Shown: positions 48,018-56,091, counted from the first letter of the stretch. The stretch is 64,000 nt of DNA from Curtobacterium sp. UCD-KPL2560 (GCF_001705035.1 NZ_MCIG01000002.1:3110-67109), one strand, 5' to 3'. Made by a program: numbers and translations. Notes: generated from the sequence alone by a model not told the origin.

Positions 48018-48899
48018 ATGCCCCAGCACCACGACGCGCTCGACCGCCGTCGCTTCCTGACCCTCGGCCTCGCCGGCGGTGCCACCGCGGCCGTGGCCGG
48101 CTCCGCGTTCTTCGCGACCGACAGCGCGTCCGCCGCGACCCGTCGGACCACGAGCACGACGCCGACGGCCGGCACCACCACCGCGCTCCTCGCCGCCGAC
48201 GAGTTCAACGGCCCCGCCGGGACCGCCCCGAACCCCGGCATCTGGCGCTTCGACACCGGCGCCGGCGGCTGGGGCAACGCGGAGCTCGAGACCTACACGG
48301 ACTCCCGCCGGAACGCCGCCCTCGACGGCAACGGCAACCTCGTCATCACGGCGATCCGGGAGGCCGACGGGTCGTACACCTCCGCCCGGCTGAAGACCGA
48401 GAGCACCTTCACCGCCCAGTACGGCCGGGTCGAGGCCCGCATCCGCATCCCGCGCGGGCAGGGCATCTGGCCGGCGTTCTGGATGCTCGGCGCCGACATC
48501 GGCCAGGTCGGCTGGCCGGCCTGCGGTGAGATCGACGTGATGGAGAACGTCGGGTACGAGCCGACGGTCGTCCACGCGACCGTGCACGGCCCGGGCTACT
48601 CCGGCGCCTCCGGCCTGTCGGCCGCGTACACGAACCCGACCGGCACGGCCTTCGCCGACGACTTCCACGTCTTCGGTGTCGACTGGCGCCCGGGTTCGAT
48701 CACGTGGCTCGTGGACGGGGTCGCGCAGCGGACGGTCACCCGTGCCGACGTGGGCGCGAACCCGTGGGTGTTCGACAAGCCGTTCTTCGTGCTCCTCAAC
48801 GTCGCCGTCGGCGGCACGTGGCCGGGGTCGCCCGACGCGACGACCCGGTTCCCGCAGCAGATGCTCGTCGACTGGGTGCGCGTCTCGCAGCTCGCCTAG
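48018..48899 (+). CDS. Secreted GH16 endo-beta-glucanase
   Basis: The 293-residue protein has a twin-arginine signal (DRRRFLTLGLAGGA, about 9-22) with a hydrophobic stretch and A-S-A-A-type cleavage region near 40. A family 16 glycoside hydrolase domain follows (about 55-293). The active-site motif GEIDVMENVG places Glu171, Asp173 and Glu176 as nucleophile, helper and acid/base; WGNAELETYTDSRRNA and GQGIWPAFWMLG are typical of beta-1,3-glucanases. It is probably exported folded through Tat and degrades beta-glucans such as fungal or plant-wall polymers. ATG 48018 is the natural start. Confidence 0.93.
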   Translation: MPQHHDALDRRRFLTLGLAGGATAAVAGSAFFATDSASAATRRTTSTTPTAGTTTALLAADEFNGPAGTAPNPGIWRFDTGAGGWGNAELETYTDSRRNAALDGNGNLVITAIREADGSYTSARLKTESTFTAQYGRVEARIRIPRGQGIWPAFWMLGADIGQVGWPACGEIDVMENVGYEPTVVHATVHGPGYSGASGLSAAYTNPTGTAFADDFHVFGVDWRPGSITWLVDGVAQRTVTRADVGANPWVFDKPFFVLLNVAVGGTWPGSPDATTRFPQQMLVDWVRVSQLA

Positions 48900-49031
48900 C
48901 AGGACGGTCCGTCCCGCGGTCGCGTGGACCACACGACCGGACCCGCCCACAGGACGGCCGACGGCGGCTGACCGCCGCCGCAGCGGCGGGATCCGCGCGG
49001 CCGCCTCCGCGGCGGGACCCGGACGGCCACC

Positions 49032-49241
49032 TCAGCGGCGCGACCGCGCCAGCAGCCAGAGGTACGTCGCGTGCCCGACCAGGGCCAGGCCGAAGAACAC
49101 CGCGGCGACGGCGTACACGCGGTCGAGCTTGCCCTGGCCGATCACGAGCATCACGACGCAGAAGACGACGGCCGCGGCGAGCACGCCGACCTGGATCGTC
49201 GACCAGACGCGACGGAAACGGGGCATGCCGGAGTCGTCCAC
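49032..49241 (-). CDS. Small two-span membrane protein
   Basis: The 69-residue product has two hydrophobic segments (IQVGVLAAAVVFCVVMLVIG, and AVAAVFFGLALVGHATYLWLL) and a basic C-terminus. No family is recognised. The GTG at 49241 gives a short acidic N-terminus before MPRFRR; an ATG 15 bases later is an alternative. It lies between the convergent glucanase gene and DUF3140. Confidence 0.6.
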   Translation of the reverse strand: MDDSGMPRFRRVWSTIQVGVLAAAVVFCVVMLVIGQGKLDRVYAVAAVFFGLALVGHATYLWLLARSRR

Positions 49242-49297
49242 GAGTCCATCCTGCCCGATCGCGGCCCGGGCACGGTGCCCGGCCCGGTCGGTCGTGC

Positions 49298-49639
49298 TCA
49301 CTTCTCGGGGTCGTGGCCCCAGTTCATGAGCGAGTAGCGCCACTTCGAGTCGTGCGCGTCGCCCTTCGGCTCCTGCTTGCTGTGCCGGGCCACGTACCCG
49401 ACGACCTTGCGCATGTGCGCGTAGTCGTCGTCGGTGTAGTCACCCTGCTGCTTCTCGAGGATCCGGACGATGTGGCGCCCGCTCTCGTGCCCGGTGGACT
49501 CGCCGCCGCTCGACGGCTTCTGCCCGACCTCCTTCGACTCGTCGGAGTCCAGCCACCGCTGCAGCTCCGACGCGGTCATGTTGACGGCGTCGGCGAAGTC
49601 GTCGCGGGTCTGCTGCTCGTCGTGCTGGTCGTCGCTCAT
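49298..49639 (-). CDS. DUF3140 domain protein
   Basis: The 113-residue protein shows FADAVNMTASELQRWLDSDESKEVGQK and HESGRHIVRILEKQQGDYTDDDYAHMRKVVGYVARHSKQ, the DUF3140 signature, ending KWRYSLMNWGHDP. Its function is unknown; it often occurs with stress-type small proteins and general SDRs. It is divergent from an SDR gene, sharing a region with two copies of GTGTCCCCCGGAAC. Confidence 0.88.
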   Translation of the reverse strand: MSDDQHDEQQTRDDFADAVNMTASELQRWLDSDESKEVGQKPSSGGESTGHESGRHIVRILEKQQGDYTDDDYAHMRKVVGYVARHSKQEPKGDAHDSKWRYSLMNWGHDPEK

Positions 49640-49684
49640 GGCGGTCACGCTGCCCGTGCAGCCTGGGCGGCCGCGCAGGAGCCC

Positions 49685-49763
49685 GTGTCCCCCGGAACGG
49701 TGCGCACAACGGACGCCACTGCAGGTGCTTCCAGGGGTGGACGGGTTGTGTGTCCCCCGGAAC
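49685..49763. promoter_or_regulatory. 14-bp direct repeats in a divergent promoter region
   Basis: GTGTCCCCCGGAAC occurs at 49685-49698 and 49750-49763, 65 bp apart, between divergent DUF3140 and SDR genes. The GGAAC end recalls ECF sigma -35 elements, but no matching -10 is clear. It may be an operator or promoter pair. Confidence 0.45.
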
Positions 49764-49790
49764 ACCCACCGTCGAAGGAGCCACACGAGC

Positions 49791-50729
49791 ATGACCGAGC
49801 AGGACGGGCACGCGCCCGACGACCAGGCAGCACCCGTCGACCAGTTCGTGTTCGGCGACCCGCGGACCCGCTACCCGAACGTCTCCCCCGAGCCGCAGAC
49901 CCAGGACGAGCCGGGCCTGCAGTCGCAGATGACCCCGGTCCCCGACCTGGGCGAGGGCTCCTACCGCGGCACCGGACGGCTGCAGGGGCGACGTGCGGTC
50001 ATCACCGGGGCTGACTCGGGCATCGGCGCGGCCGTCGCGATCGCCTTCGCCCGCGAGGGTGCCGACGTCGTCCTCGCCTACCTGCCCGAGGAGCAGTCCG
50101 ACGCCGACCACGTGGTCGAGCAGGTCGAGGCCGCCGGTCGCCGCGCCGTGACGGTGCCGGGTGACCTGCGCGACAAGGCGTACGCGGGCGAGTTGATCGA
50201 GCGCGCCGTGGCGGACCTCGGCGGGATCGACACGGTCGTGAGCGTCGCCGGCAAGCAGCGCTGGCAGCCCGACCTGCTCGACATCACCGACGACCAGTTC
50301 GAGGCGACGTTCGACGTCAACGTGTTCGGGCTGTTCCGGCTCGTGAAGGCCGCGCTCCCCCACCTCGAGTCCGGGTCGACCATCACGACGACCGCGTCGA
50401 TGGAGGCGTACCAGCCGGCACCCGACCGGCTCGACTACGCCGCGTCGAAGGGCGCGATCAACAACTTCTCGAAGGGGCTGTCGCAGCTCCTCGTGGAGCG
50501 CGGGATCCGGGTGAACGTCGTCGCTCCGGGGCCCACCTGGACCGTCCTGCAGCCGAGCGGCGGTGTCGACCCCGAGTCGCTTCCCGAGTTCGGCAGCAGC
50601 GAGTCGCCGATGGGCCGCGCCGCGCAGCCCGCCGAGCTCGCGCCGGCCTACGTGTTCCTCGCCTCGCAGGAGTCGAGCTTCGTCGTCGGCGAGACCCTGA
50701 ACGTCAACGGCGGCATGGTCACGCCGTGA
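49791..50729 (+). CDS. SDR family oxidoreductase, YghA/stress type
   Basis: The 312-residue SDR has an N-terminal extension (about 60 residues, QFVFGDPRTRYPNVSPEPQTQDEPGLQ) typical of the YghA/YhdF general-stress group. The Rossmann domain follows: TGADSGIGAAVA, SVAGKQRWQ, serine in TTASMEAYQ and catalytic YAASKGA. The C-terminal VVGETLNVNGGM is standard. GAAGGAG precedes the ATG. A 46-aa gene follows 61 bp downstream and may be in the same transcript. Confidence 0.9.
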   Translation: MTEQDGHAPDDQAAPVDQFVFGDPRTRYPNVSPEPQTQDEPGLQSQMTPVPDLGEGSYRGTGRLQGRRAVITGADSGIGAAVAIAFAREGADVVLAYLPEEQSDADHVVEQVEAAGRRAVTVPGDLRDKAYAGELIERAVADLGGIDTVVSVAGKQRWQPDLLDITDDQFEATFDVNVFGLFRLVKAALPHLESGSTITTTASMEAYQPAPDRLDYAASKGAINNFSKGLSQLLVERGIRVNVVAPGPTWTVLQPSGGVDPESLPEFGSSESPMGRAAQPAELAPAYVFLASQESSFVVGETLNVNGGMVTP

Positions 50730-50790
50730 TCGGGAATGCCGGAGCCGCCCCCGGCGTCGAACCATCCACAGACCTGCGAAGGAGCACATC

Positions 50791-50931
50791 ATGAGCCTGG
50801 ACCTCCACGAGGGGCACGGCGCCGACACCGAGCGACGCTGGAACCCCACCACCAAGACGCTGCGCGTGCTGCACGACGAGCACGAGGCGACCTTCGGTCG
50901 CTGGCTCGGCCAGATCAACGGTCAGCACTGA
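50791..50931 (+). CDS. 46-residue small protein
   Basis: GAAGGAG eight bases before the ATG at 50791 supports translation of a 46-residue protein: MSLDLHEGHGADTERRWNPT, then TKTLRVLHDEHEATFGRWLG, and finally QINGQH. It has no membrane segment or cysteine and no recognised family. Its last codons (ATC AAC GGT CAG CAC TGA) are the first unit of a 17-bp tandem repeat, so its C-terminus could have been changed by repeat slippage. Confidence 0.6.
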   Translation: MSLDLHEGHGADTERRWNPTTKTLRVLHDEHEATFGRWLGQINGQH

Positions 50932-50998
50932 TCAACGGTCAGCACTGATCAACGGTCAGCACTGATCGACGGACGGCATTGATCGCGGATCGGTGCTG
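50914..50998. repeat. 17-bp tandem repeat, three perfect plus two degenerate copies
   Basis: ATCAACGGTCAGCACTG is repeated exactly at 50914-50930, 50931-50947 and 50948-50964, then as ATCGACGGACGGCATTG and ATCGCGGATCGGTGCTG. The array begins inside the 46-aa gene and runs into the gap before the VOC gene. Confidence 0.9.
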
Positions 50999-51035
50999 AC
51001 CGTCGGTCAGCTCCGGTCGGTGGTCAGCACCGATC
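50988..51035 (+). terminator. 14-bp inverted repeat after the small gene
   Basis: GATCGGTGCTGACC (50988-51001) pairs with GGTCAGCACCGATC (51022-51035) around a 20-base loop. It is followed at once by a copy of the dispersed palindrome. Confidence 0.5.
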
Positions 51036-51037
51036 GA

Positions 51038-51081
51038 CGGACGGGAGGCGCGGTGCCGGCTGGCACCGCGCCTCCCGTCCG
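51038..51081. terminator. Bidirectional terminator, dispersed palindrome
   Basis: A 20-bp stem (51038-51057 with 51062-51081) with core GGACGGGAGGCGCGG and loop GGCT lies between the small gene and the convergent VOC gene. Confidence 0.75.
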
Positions 51082-51113
51082 CCCGTGGTCCCGCGGACCG
51101 CGACCCGGCCCGC

Positions 51114-51527
51114 TCAGGCCGGGACGCCGCTGACGTTCACGAGCCAGGTGACCCCGAAGCGGTCGGTGAGCATGCCGAACGTGTCGCCCCACGGCGCCTT
51201 CGTCAGCGGCTCGATGACGGTCGCGCCGTCGGCGAGGCCCTCCCAGTAGCCGGTGAGCCGTGCCTCGTCGTCGCCGCTGAGGGACACCGAGATGTTGCTC
51301 TCGGTCGGCGTCGGCATGCTCGCGGGCGCGTCCGAGGCCATCAGGGTCAGGTCCTCGGCGACGATCTGGCCGTGCATGACCTTGTCGGCGTCGGCCGGGT
51401 CCTGGACCATGCCGCCCTCGGCGAAGGTCATCGTCTTGAGCTCCCCGCCGAAGACGCGGTGGTAGAAGTCGAGGGCCTCGCGGGCCTGGTCGCGGAAGCC
51501 GATGTACGGGTTGAGCGTGACGGACAC
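51114..51527 (-). CDS. VOC-superfamily PhnB-like protein
   Basis: The 137-residue protein is a vicinal oxygen chelate fold of the PhnB/YjdN type: [52 protein letters not shown] and the C-terminal [14 protein letters not shown]. These are usually dimeric, with activities that are mostly unproven. GTG 51527 follows AAGGGA. It lies just left of the katG relic and may be in the promoter-distal direction of no larger operon. Confidence 0.9.
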   Translation of the reverse strand: MSVTLNPYIGFRDQAREALDFYHRVFGGELKTMTFAEGGMVQDPADADKVMHGQIVAEDLTLMASDAPASMPTPTESNISVSLSGDDEARLTGYWEGLADGATVIEPLTKAPWGDTFGMLTDRFGVTWLVNVSGVPA

Positions 51528-51740
51528 GGCGGGGTCCCTTCGGGTCTGACGGACGTCGTCGTCCGGTGGGGACCATGCTGGCAGGTCGTCGCCGCCGGCG
51601 GAAGTCCGGCGGGTGCGCGGCCGGTGCCCGACGGACGCCCGGCGGGTGCCCGGCGGGGCCCTGTGGACGCCCGGCGGGTGCTCGCTCGTGGCCGGATCCA
51701 CAGCGCCGAGCGGCCGGCCTCACGTGCTCCTCCCAGTCAC
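51528..51740. other. CCCGGCGGGTGC repeat-rich stretch
   Basis: This G+C-rich segment between the VOC gene and the katG relic contains three near copies of CCCGGCGGGTGC (about 51631-51682). It has no supported gene. It may mark the site where the 5' part of katG was lost. Confidence 0.45.
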
Positions 51741-52556
51741 GGAGCGAAGCGCGCCCTGGCCCCGCAGAAGGACTGGGCCGTCAACCGCCGGACCGTCCCC
51801 GTCGTCGAGGCCCTGCGTGGCGTGCAGGCGGACTTCGCCCGCACCTCCGGCGGTCGGCAGGTCTCGCTCGCCGACCTCGTCGTGCTCGCCGGGTGCGTCG
51901 GCGTCGAGCAGGCGGCACGGGCCACCGGCACCGAGACGACCGTACCGTTCACGCCGGGTCGGGTCGACACCACGCAGGACCGCACCGACGTCGAGATGTT
52001 CGAGTGGCTCCGCCCGGTCGCCGACGGCTTCCGGAACTTCGTCTCCCCGCGGTACGACGACTTCGCGGCGGGCGTCGCGCCCGAGGCGGTCTTCCTCGAC
52101 CGGGCGAACCTGCTCACGCTGACGGCACCCGAGTGGACCGTCCTGACCGGCGGACTGCGCGTGCTCGGCGCGAACTGGGACGGCTCGGACACGGGCGTGC
52201 TCACCGACCGGGTGGGCGTGCTCACGACGGACTTCTTCGTCGACCTGACCGACACGGCGCTGGTGTGGACGAAGGACGACGACGCGGCCACGCCCTTCAC
52301 CGGCCGGGACCAGGCGTCCGGCGAGGCACGGTGGACGGCCTCGCGCGCCGACCTGGTGTTCGGGTCGAACGCGCAGCTGCGGGCCGTCGCCGACGTCGAC
52401 GCCGGCAGCGACGGCCAGGAGCGGTTCGTCCGCGCCTTCGTCGCGGTCTGGCACAAGGTGATGATGCTCGACCGCTTCGACGTCCGCGCGGGCACCGCCG
52501 CTCCGGTCCGATGGCGGCCTGAGCGGGCGACCGTCGGTCTGACCGTGGTCGACTGA
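51741..52556 (+). pseudogene. katG: 5'-truncated catalase-peroxidase (katG) relic
   Basis: From about 51741 the frame encodes a KatG C-terminal domain: [96 protein letters not shown] and [19 protein letters not shown] ... [16 protein letters not shown]. This is about 270 of roughly 740 residues. The heme-binding N-terminal domain is absent upstream and no start with a ribosome-binding site is seen, so it cannot make a peroxidase. The C-terminal domain carries no active site. It is a decayed relic still open in frame, hence fairly recent. Confidence 0.82.
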
Positions 52557-52601
52557 CGGACGGGAGGCGCGGTGCCGGTCCGGTGCCACGCCTCCCGTCC
52601 G
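52557..52601. terminator. Imperfect dispersed palindrome after the katG relic
   Basis: CGGACGGGAGGCGCGGTGCC (52557-52576) and a copy of the opposite arm to 52601 pair with one missing base. It is a member of the convergent-gene palindrome family. Confidence 0.6.
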
Positions 52602-52688
52602 CGACCGCTCGCGGTCGGCTCACCGGTCCAGGTCCTCGTCCGCGCCCGCGCCCGCGGCCGCGGACGCGGAGGCGGAGGCGGCCGCGGC

Positions 52689-53552
52689 TCAGTCGTCGTA
52701 GCGGTAGAACCCCCGACCGGTCTTCACGCCGAGGTGCCCGGCGTCGACGTACTCGTGCAGCAGCCGACGCGGCCCCTCCGGCAGGTGCGGGTCCTCGGCG
52801 GCGTAGTGGTCCTCGATGTCGAGCACGACGTCGAGACCGACCTGGTCCATCATCCGGAACGGCCCGGCCGGGGCACCCGAGTTGATCCGGAACATGGCGT
52901 CGACGTCCTCGGGTGTCGAGACGCCGTCGGCCACGACCGCCAGCGACTCGCGCTTGATGGCCGCCCAGATCCGGTTGAAGATGAACCCGGTCGACTCCCG
53001 GCGCGCGACGAACGGGAAGACGCCGTAGCGGGGCAGGTGCTCCTGCAGGAACGTCATGATCCCCGGGTTGGTCTCACCGTCGCTCATCAGGTCGACGGCG
53101 TTCTGCTGGGGCGGCATGGAGAAGTGCACGTTGAGGACCCGCTCGCGGTGCTCGACCTCGTCGACCACGAGCCGCGACGGGTACGACGACGAGTTCGTGG
53201 CGAGGATCGTGTCGGCGGCGACGAGCCGGTCGAGCTGTCCGAACAGCGGCGTCTTCAGGTCGAGGCGCTCGGGGATCGCCTCGACGACGAGCCAGGCGCC
53301 CTCGACGGCCGAGGCGAGGTCGCCGTCACCGCGGACCGAACCGGCGACCGCGCCGTCCCGCGCCGCGACGACCTCGGGCAGCGTGGCCTCGACGTAGGCG
53401 ACCGCGTCGTCCCGGACCTGCTCGGAGCGGTCGTGGACGCGGACCTCGGCACCCCCGCTCGCGAACATGAGCGCGATGCGGCGGCCGAGCGTGCCGCCTC
53501 CGATCACGGCGACGGGGCGGGACCGGTGGTCTGCGGGCAGCTGGTACGCCAT
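52689..53552 (-). CDS. 3-hydroxyacyl-CoA dehydrogenase
   Basis: The 287-residue NAD-dependent enzyme has the N-terminal VAVIGGGTLGRRIALMFASGG Rossmann motif (about 13-33, split), NSSSYPSR, HFSMPP in place of the usual HFFNP and the C-terminal domain with GFIFNRIWAAIKRESLAVV and GRGFYRY. The HFSMP variant is typical of a hydroxybutyryl-CoA-like subgroup acting on unusual substrates. It is divergent from the acetoacetate decarboxylase gene and shares tandem operators with it, so both are probably controlled by the TetR encoded at 54444. Confidence 0.88.
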   Translation of the reverse strand: MAYQLPADHRSRPVAVIGGGTLGRRIALMFASGGAEVRVHDRSEQVRDDAVAYVEATLPEVVAARDGAVAGSVRGDGDLASAVEGAWLVVEAIPERLDLKTPLFGQLDRLVAADTILATNSSSYPSRLVVDEVEHRERVLNVHFSMPPQQNAVDLMSDGETNPGIMTFLQEHLPRYGVFPFVARRESTGFIFNRIWAAIKRESLAVVADGVSTPEDVDAMFRINSGAPAGPFRMMDQVGLDVVLDIEDHYAAEDPHLPEGPRRLLHEYVDAGHLGVKTGRGFYRYDD

Positions 53553-53624
53553 CTGGGCTTCCTCTCGGGTGCGGGGTCCCTCGTGGGGACGGATGGGGCC
53601 CGGGACTTGTCACTCCGGACCTCT

Positions 53625-53656
53625 CGATACAGACTGTACTCGATACGATCTGTACT
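53625..53656. promoter_or_regulatory. Tandem 16-bp TetR operator-like repeats
   Basis: CGATACAGACTGTACT (53625-53640) is followed at once by CGATACGATCTGTACT (53641-53656). The first contains the perfect inverted repeat TACAG-A-CTGTA. They lie 20 bp before the acetoacetate decarboxylase ATG and between divergent genes, where a TetR repressor would act. Confidence 0.7.
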
Positions 53657-53675
53657 GCAATCGGAAGGACGACCC

Positions 53676-54434
53676 ATGGATCCCCTCGACGCGCTGCGCC
53701 GCGGCACCACCCCGCTCACCGCCCCCGTGTACCCGCTGCGCGCCACGCGCTTCCGGGACCGCGAGTACCTCAACGTCGTCTACCGCACCGACCCCGAGGC
53801 GCTCCGCGCGGTCGTGCCCGAACCACTGGTCGTCGAGGAGCCCCTCGTCCGGTTCGAGGTCATGAAGATGGGCGAGGTCGACGGCTACGGCCCCTACGTC
53901 GAGTCCGGGCAGGCGATCCAGGTCACCCACGACGGCGAGCACGGCGAGTACCTGCACGCCATGTACCTCGACAACTTCGCCGCCACGGTCTCCGGCCGCG
54001 AGCTCAGCGCGTACCCGAAGGTGCTCGGCACCCCGCGGCTGCGCGTCGACGAGGGCGCCCTGGTCGGGACGCTCGACCGCGGCGCCGAGCGTGTGGCGAC
54101 CGCGACGATGGCGTACGAGTGGGAACCGCTCGACCTCGACGAGGCGCGGGCGCAGATCGCGGTGCCGACGTTCATGGTGAAGTTCGTGCCCGACGTCTTC
54201 ACCCAGGGCCTGCGGGCCGCACACCTCGTGCGCACCGAGATCACCGACGTCACGGTCAAGGAGGCCTGGACCGGACCGGCGCGACTGCAGCTCTTCGAGC
54301 ACGTCATGGCACCGATGGCCGACCTGCCCGTCCTCGAGGTCGTGAGCGCGTCGCACGTCCTGACCGACCTGACCCTGGCCCCGGTCCGGCCCGTCCACGA
54401 CTACCTCGCCGCGGTGCCGCCGACGGCTCAGTAG
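53676..54434 (+). CDS. Acetoacetate decarboxylase family protein
   Basis: The 252-residue protein has the ADC fold: LNVVYRTDPEALRAVVPEPLVVEEPLVRFEVM, GELSAYPKVLGTPRL-like ELSAYPKVLGTP with the Schiff-base lysine, and the later FMVKFVPDVFTQG. True acetoacetate decarboxylases convert acetoacetate to acetone and CO2; some family members act on other beta-keto acids. GGAAGGA precedes the ATG. It lies with a TetR gene 9 bp downstream and a divergent hydroxyacyl-CoA dehydrogenase, suggesting a ketone-body or short-chain acid pathway. Confidence 0.88.
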   Translation: MDPLDALRRGTTPLTAPVYPLRATRFRDREYLNVVYRTDPEALRAVVPEPLVVEEPLVRFEVMKMGEVDGYGPYVESGQAIQVTHDGEHGEYLHAMYLDNFAATVSGRELSAYPKVLGTPRLRVDEGALVGTLDRGAERVATATMAYEWEPLDLDEARAQIAVPTFMVKFVPDVFTQGLRAAHLVRTEITDVTVKEAWTGPARLQLFEHVMAPMADLPVLEVVSASHVLTDLTLAPVRPVHDYLAAVPPTAQ

Positions 54435-54443
54435 CGTGGACGC

Positions 54444-55073
54444 ATGAGCACTCCCCCTCCGGCAGCCGCGCGACCGGTCCGACGGCGCAGCAGCACCCGG
54501 GCGCAGCTCGTCGCGGCCGCCGAGGCGGTGTTCGACGAGACCGGCACCACGGCGGTGAGCGTCGAGGCGGTCGTCAGCCGCGCGGGGTTCACCCGCGGCG
54601 CGTTCTACTCGAACTTCAGCAGTGTCGACGAGCTCTTCTTCGCCGTGTACGAGCAGCAGGCGGCCCTGGTGTTCGAGCTGCTCAGCGGCGTGCTCGAGCG
54701 CGCCGAGACCGCCGACGACCCGACCATCGACGACGTCGTCCGCGGCGTCGTGTCGGGGCTCCCGCCGGAGGAGAAGTGGTACGCGATCCGCTCGGTGCTG
54801 ATCACCCGCGCGCGGCACGACGAGGCGCTGAACCGGCTGCTGCGCGAGCACACCGACCACTTCCACGACACCCTGCAGCCGCTGCTCGTCGGCAGCCTCG
54901 CGCGGATCGGGCGACGACCGACCGTCGACCCGGCACTGTTCACCCGCGCCGTCGTCGCCGCGCACGTCGGCGCGGTCAGCCAGAGCGTCCTGCACGACGA
55001 CACCGAGCGCGTCCGCATCGCGGCGGTGGAGGGCTGCATCCTCGGCCTCACGGAACCGGTCCCGCAGCGCTGA
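54444..55073 (+). CDS. TetR family regulator
   Basis: The 209-residue regulator has an N-terminal helix-turn-helix (STRAQLVAAAEAVFDETG, AVSVEAVVSRAGFTRGAFYSNFSSVDELFF) and a helical ligand domain. It follows the decarboxylase gene by 9 bp, while TAGCGT six bases before the ATG also allows its own leaderless transcript. It probably represses the divergent dehydrogenase/decarboxylase promoters through the tandem repeats at 53625-53656. A strong palindromic terminator follows. Confidence 0.9.
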   Translation: MSTPPPAAARPVRRRSSTRAQLVAAAEAVFDETGTTAVSVEAVVSRAGFTRGAFYSNFSSVDELFFAVYEQQAALVFELLSGVLERAETADDPTIDDVVRGVVSGLPPEEKWYAIRSVLITRARHDEALNRLLREHTDHFHDTLQPLLVGSLARIGRRPTVDPALFTRAVVAAHVGAVSQSVLHDDTERVRIAAVEGCILGLTEPVPQR

Positions 55074-55122
55074 CGGCGCCGCCTGCGCGCCGCCGCGATG
55101 ACGGCTTCGGTCGGTGACCGGA

Positions 55123-55172
55123 GGACGGACGGGAGGCGCGGTGCGGGCCCGCACCGCGCCTCCCGTCCGTCC
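55123..55172. terminator. Bidirectional terminator, perfect 24-bp dispersed palindrome
   Basis: Arms 55123-55146 and 55149-55172 are perfectly complementary around GC, with core GGACGGGAGGCGCGG. It lies between the convergent TetR and SDR genes. Confidence 0.8.
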
Positions 55173-55248
55173 CGGCGTCCGTCCCGCTCACGGGTGTCGG
55201 CCCCGACGACCGGTCACCCGTCACCGGTCCGGCCCCGGCGTCGCCGGG

Positions 55249-56091
55249 TCAGCGTCCGGAGGACGCCAGTCCGACCATCGCGGCGCTCCGCTCCCAGAGT
55301 CCTGCGGCGAGGGCAGGGTCGGCTGCCTGCGGGTTGGTCCGCGCCACGACGCCCTTCTCGTAGTACTCGCCGGAGGTCCAGTCGACGCCGGGCTCCCCCT
55401 CGGCGAACTGCGAGATCGGCGCCGCGCCGGCCTCGGGGCCGATGAAGCCGAACACGCGGGCGAGCGGGGTGCGGTACACGAAGCGCATGAGGCTCGTCGT
55501 GTCGGCGGCGAAGTTGGTGCGGACCACCCCGGGGTGGAACGCGGCGGCGGACAGCCCGTCGGCGTGGAAGCGCCGGTGCAGTCCCTTGGTGAACAGGACG
55601 TTCGCCAGCTTCGCGTCGCCGTAGGCCTTGTTCGACGAGTACCGCCGCTCGTTGCCGAGGTCGTCGAGGTCGATCCGGCCGAACAGCCGTGCCGCGATGC
55701 TCGACGTGTTGACCACGGTCGCGTGGCTGTCGAGGAGGGTGTCGAGCAGCAGGTTCGTCAGCAGGAACGGGGCGAGGTGGTTGACCTGGAGCGTCTTCTC
55801 GAACCCGTCCGCGGTGCGGGCCCGGTCACCGAAGATCCCGCCGGCGTTGTTCACCAGCACGTCGATGCGGGCGTGCTCGGACCGGAGCGCCGCGGCGAGG
55901 GTGCGGACCTGCTCCAGCTCGGCGAAGTCGGCCAGGTGGAACGGCACGTGCAGTTCCTCCGCGAGAGCGCGCGTCTTGTCGGCTGAACGGCCGACGACCA
56001 CGACGTCGTGCCCGTCCGCGACGAGCTGACGTGCGCCGGCGGCACCGATGCCGTCACTGGCCCCGGTGATGACGATGGTCTTGCGGGACAT
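55249..56091 (-). CDS. SDR family NAD(P)-dependent oxidoreductase
   Basis: The 280-residue SDR resembles retinol-dehydrogenase-like or WWOX-like members: IVITGASDGIGAAGARQL, VNNAGGIFGDR, VNTSSIAARLFG with the serine and YGDAKLANVLFTKGL with the catalytic Tyr/Lys. AGGAGAC precedes the ATG. The substrate cannot be read. A 300-bp gap follows up to a small secreted-protein gene. Confidence 0.9.
   Translation of the reverse strand: MSRKTIVITGASDGIGAAGARQLVADGHDVVVVGRSADKTRALAEELHVPFHLADFAELEQVRTLAAALRSEHARIDVLVNNAGGIFGDRARTADGFEKTLQVNHLAPFLLTNLLLDTLLDSHATVVNTSSIAARLFGRIDLDDLGNERRYSSNKAYGDAKLANVLFTKGLHRRFHADGLSAAAFHPGVVRTNFAADTTSLMRFVYRTPLARVFGFIGPEAGAAPISQFAEGEPGVDWTSGEYYEKGVVARTNPQAADPALAAGLWERSAAMVGLASSGR

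Noticed and set aside
45846-48950. A 1034-codon minus-strand frame opposite the phosphatase and glucanase genes
   Set aside because: It runs through the 10-bp repeat array and across two well-supported genes; its protein is low complexity.
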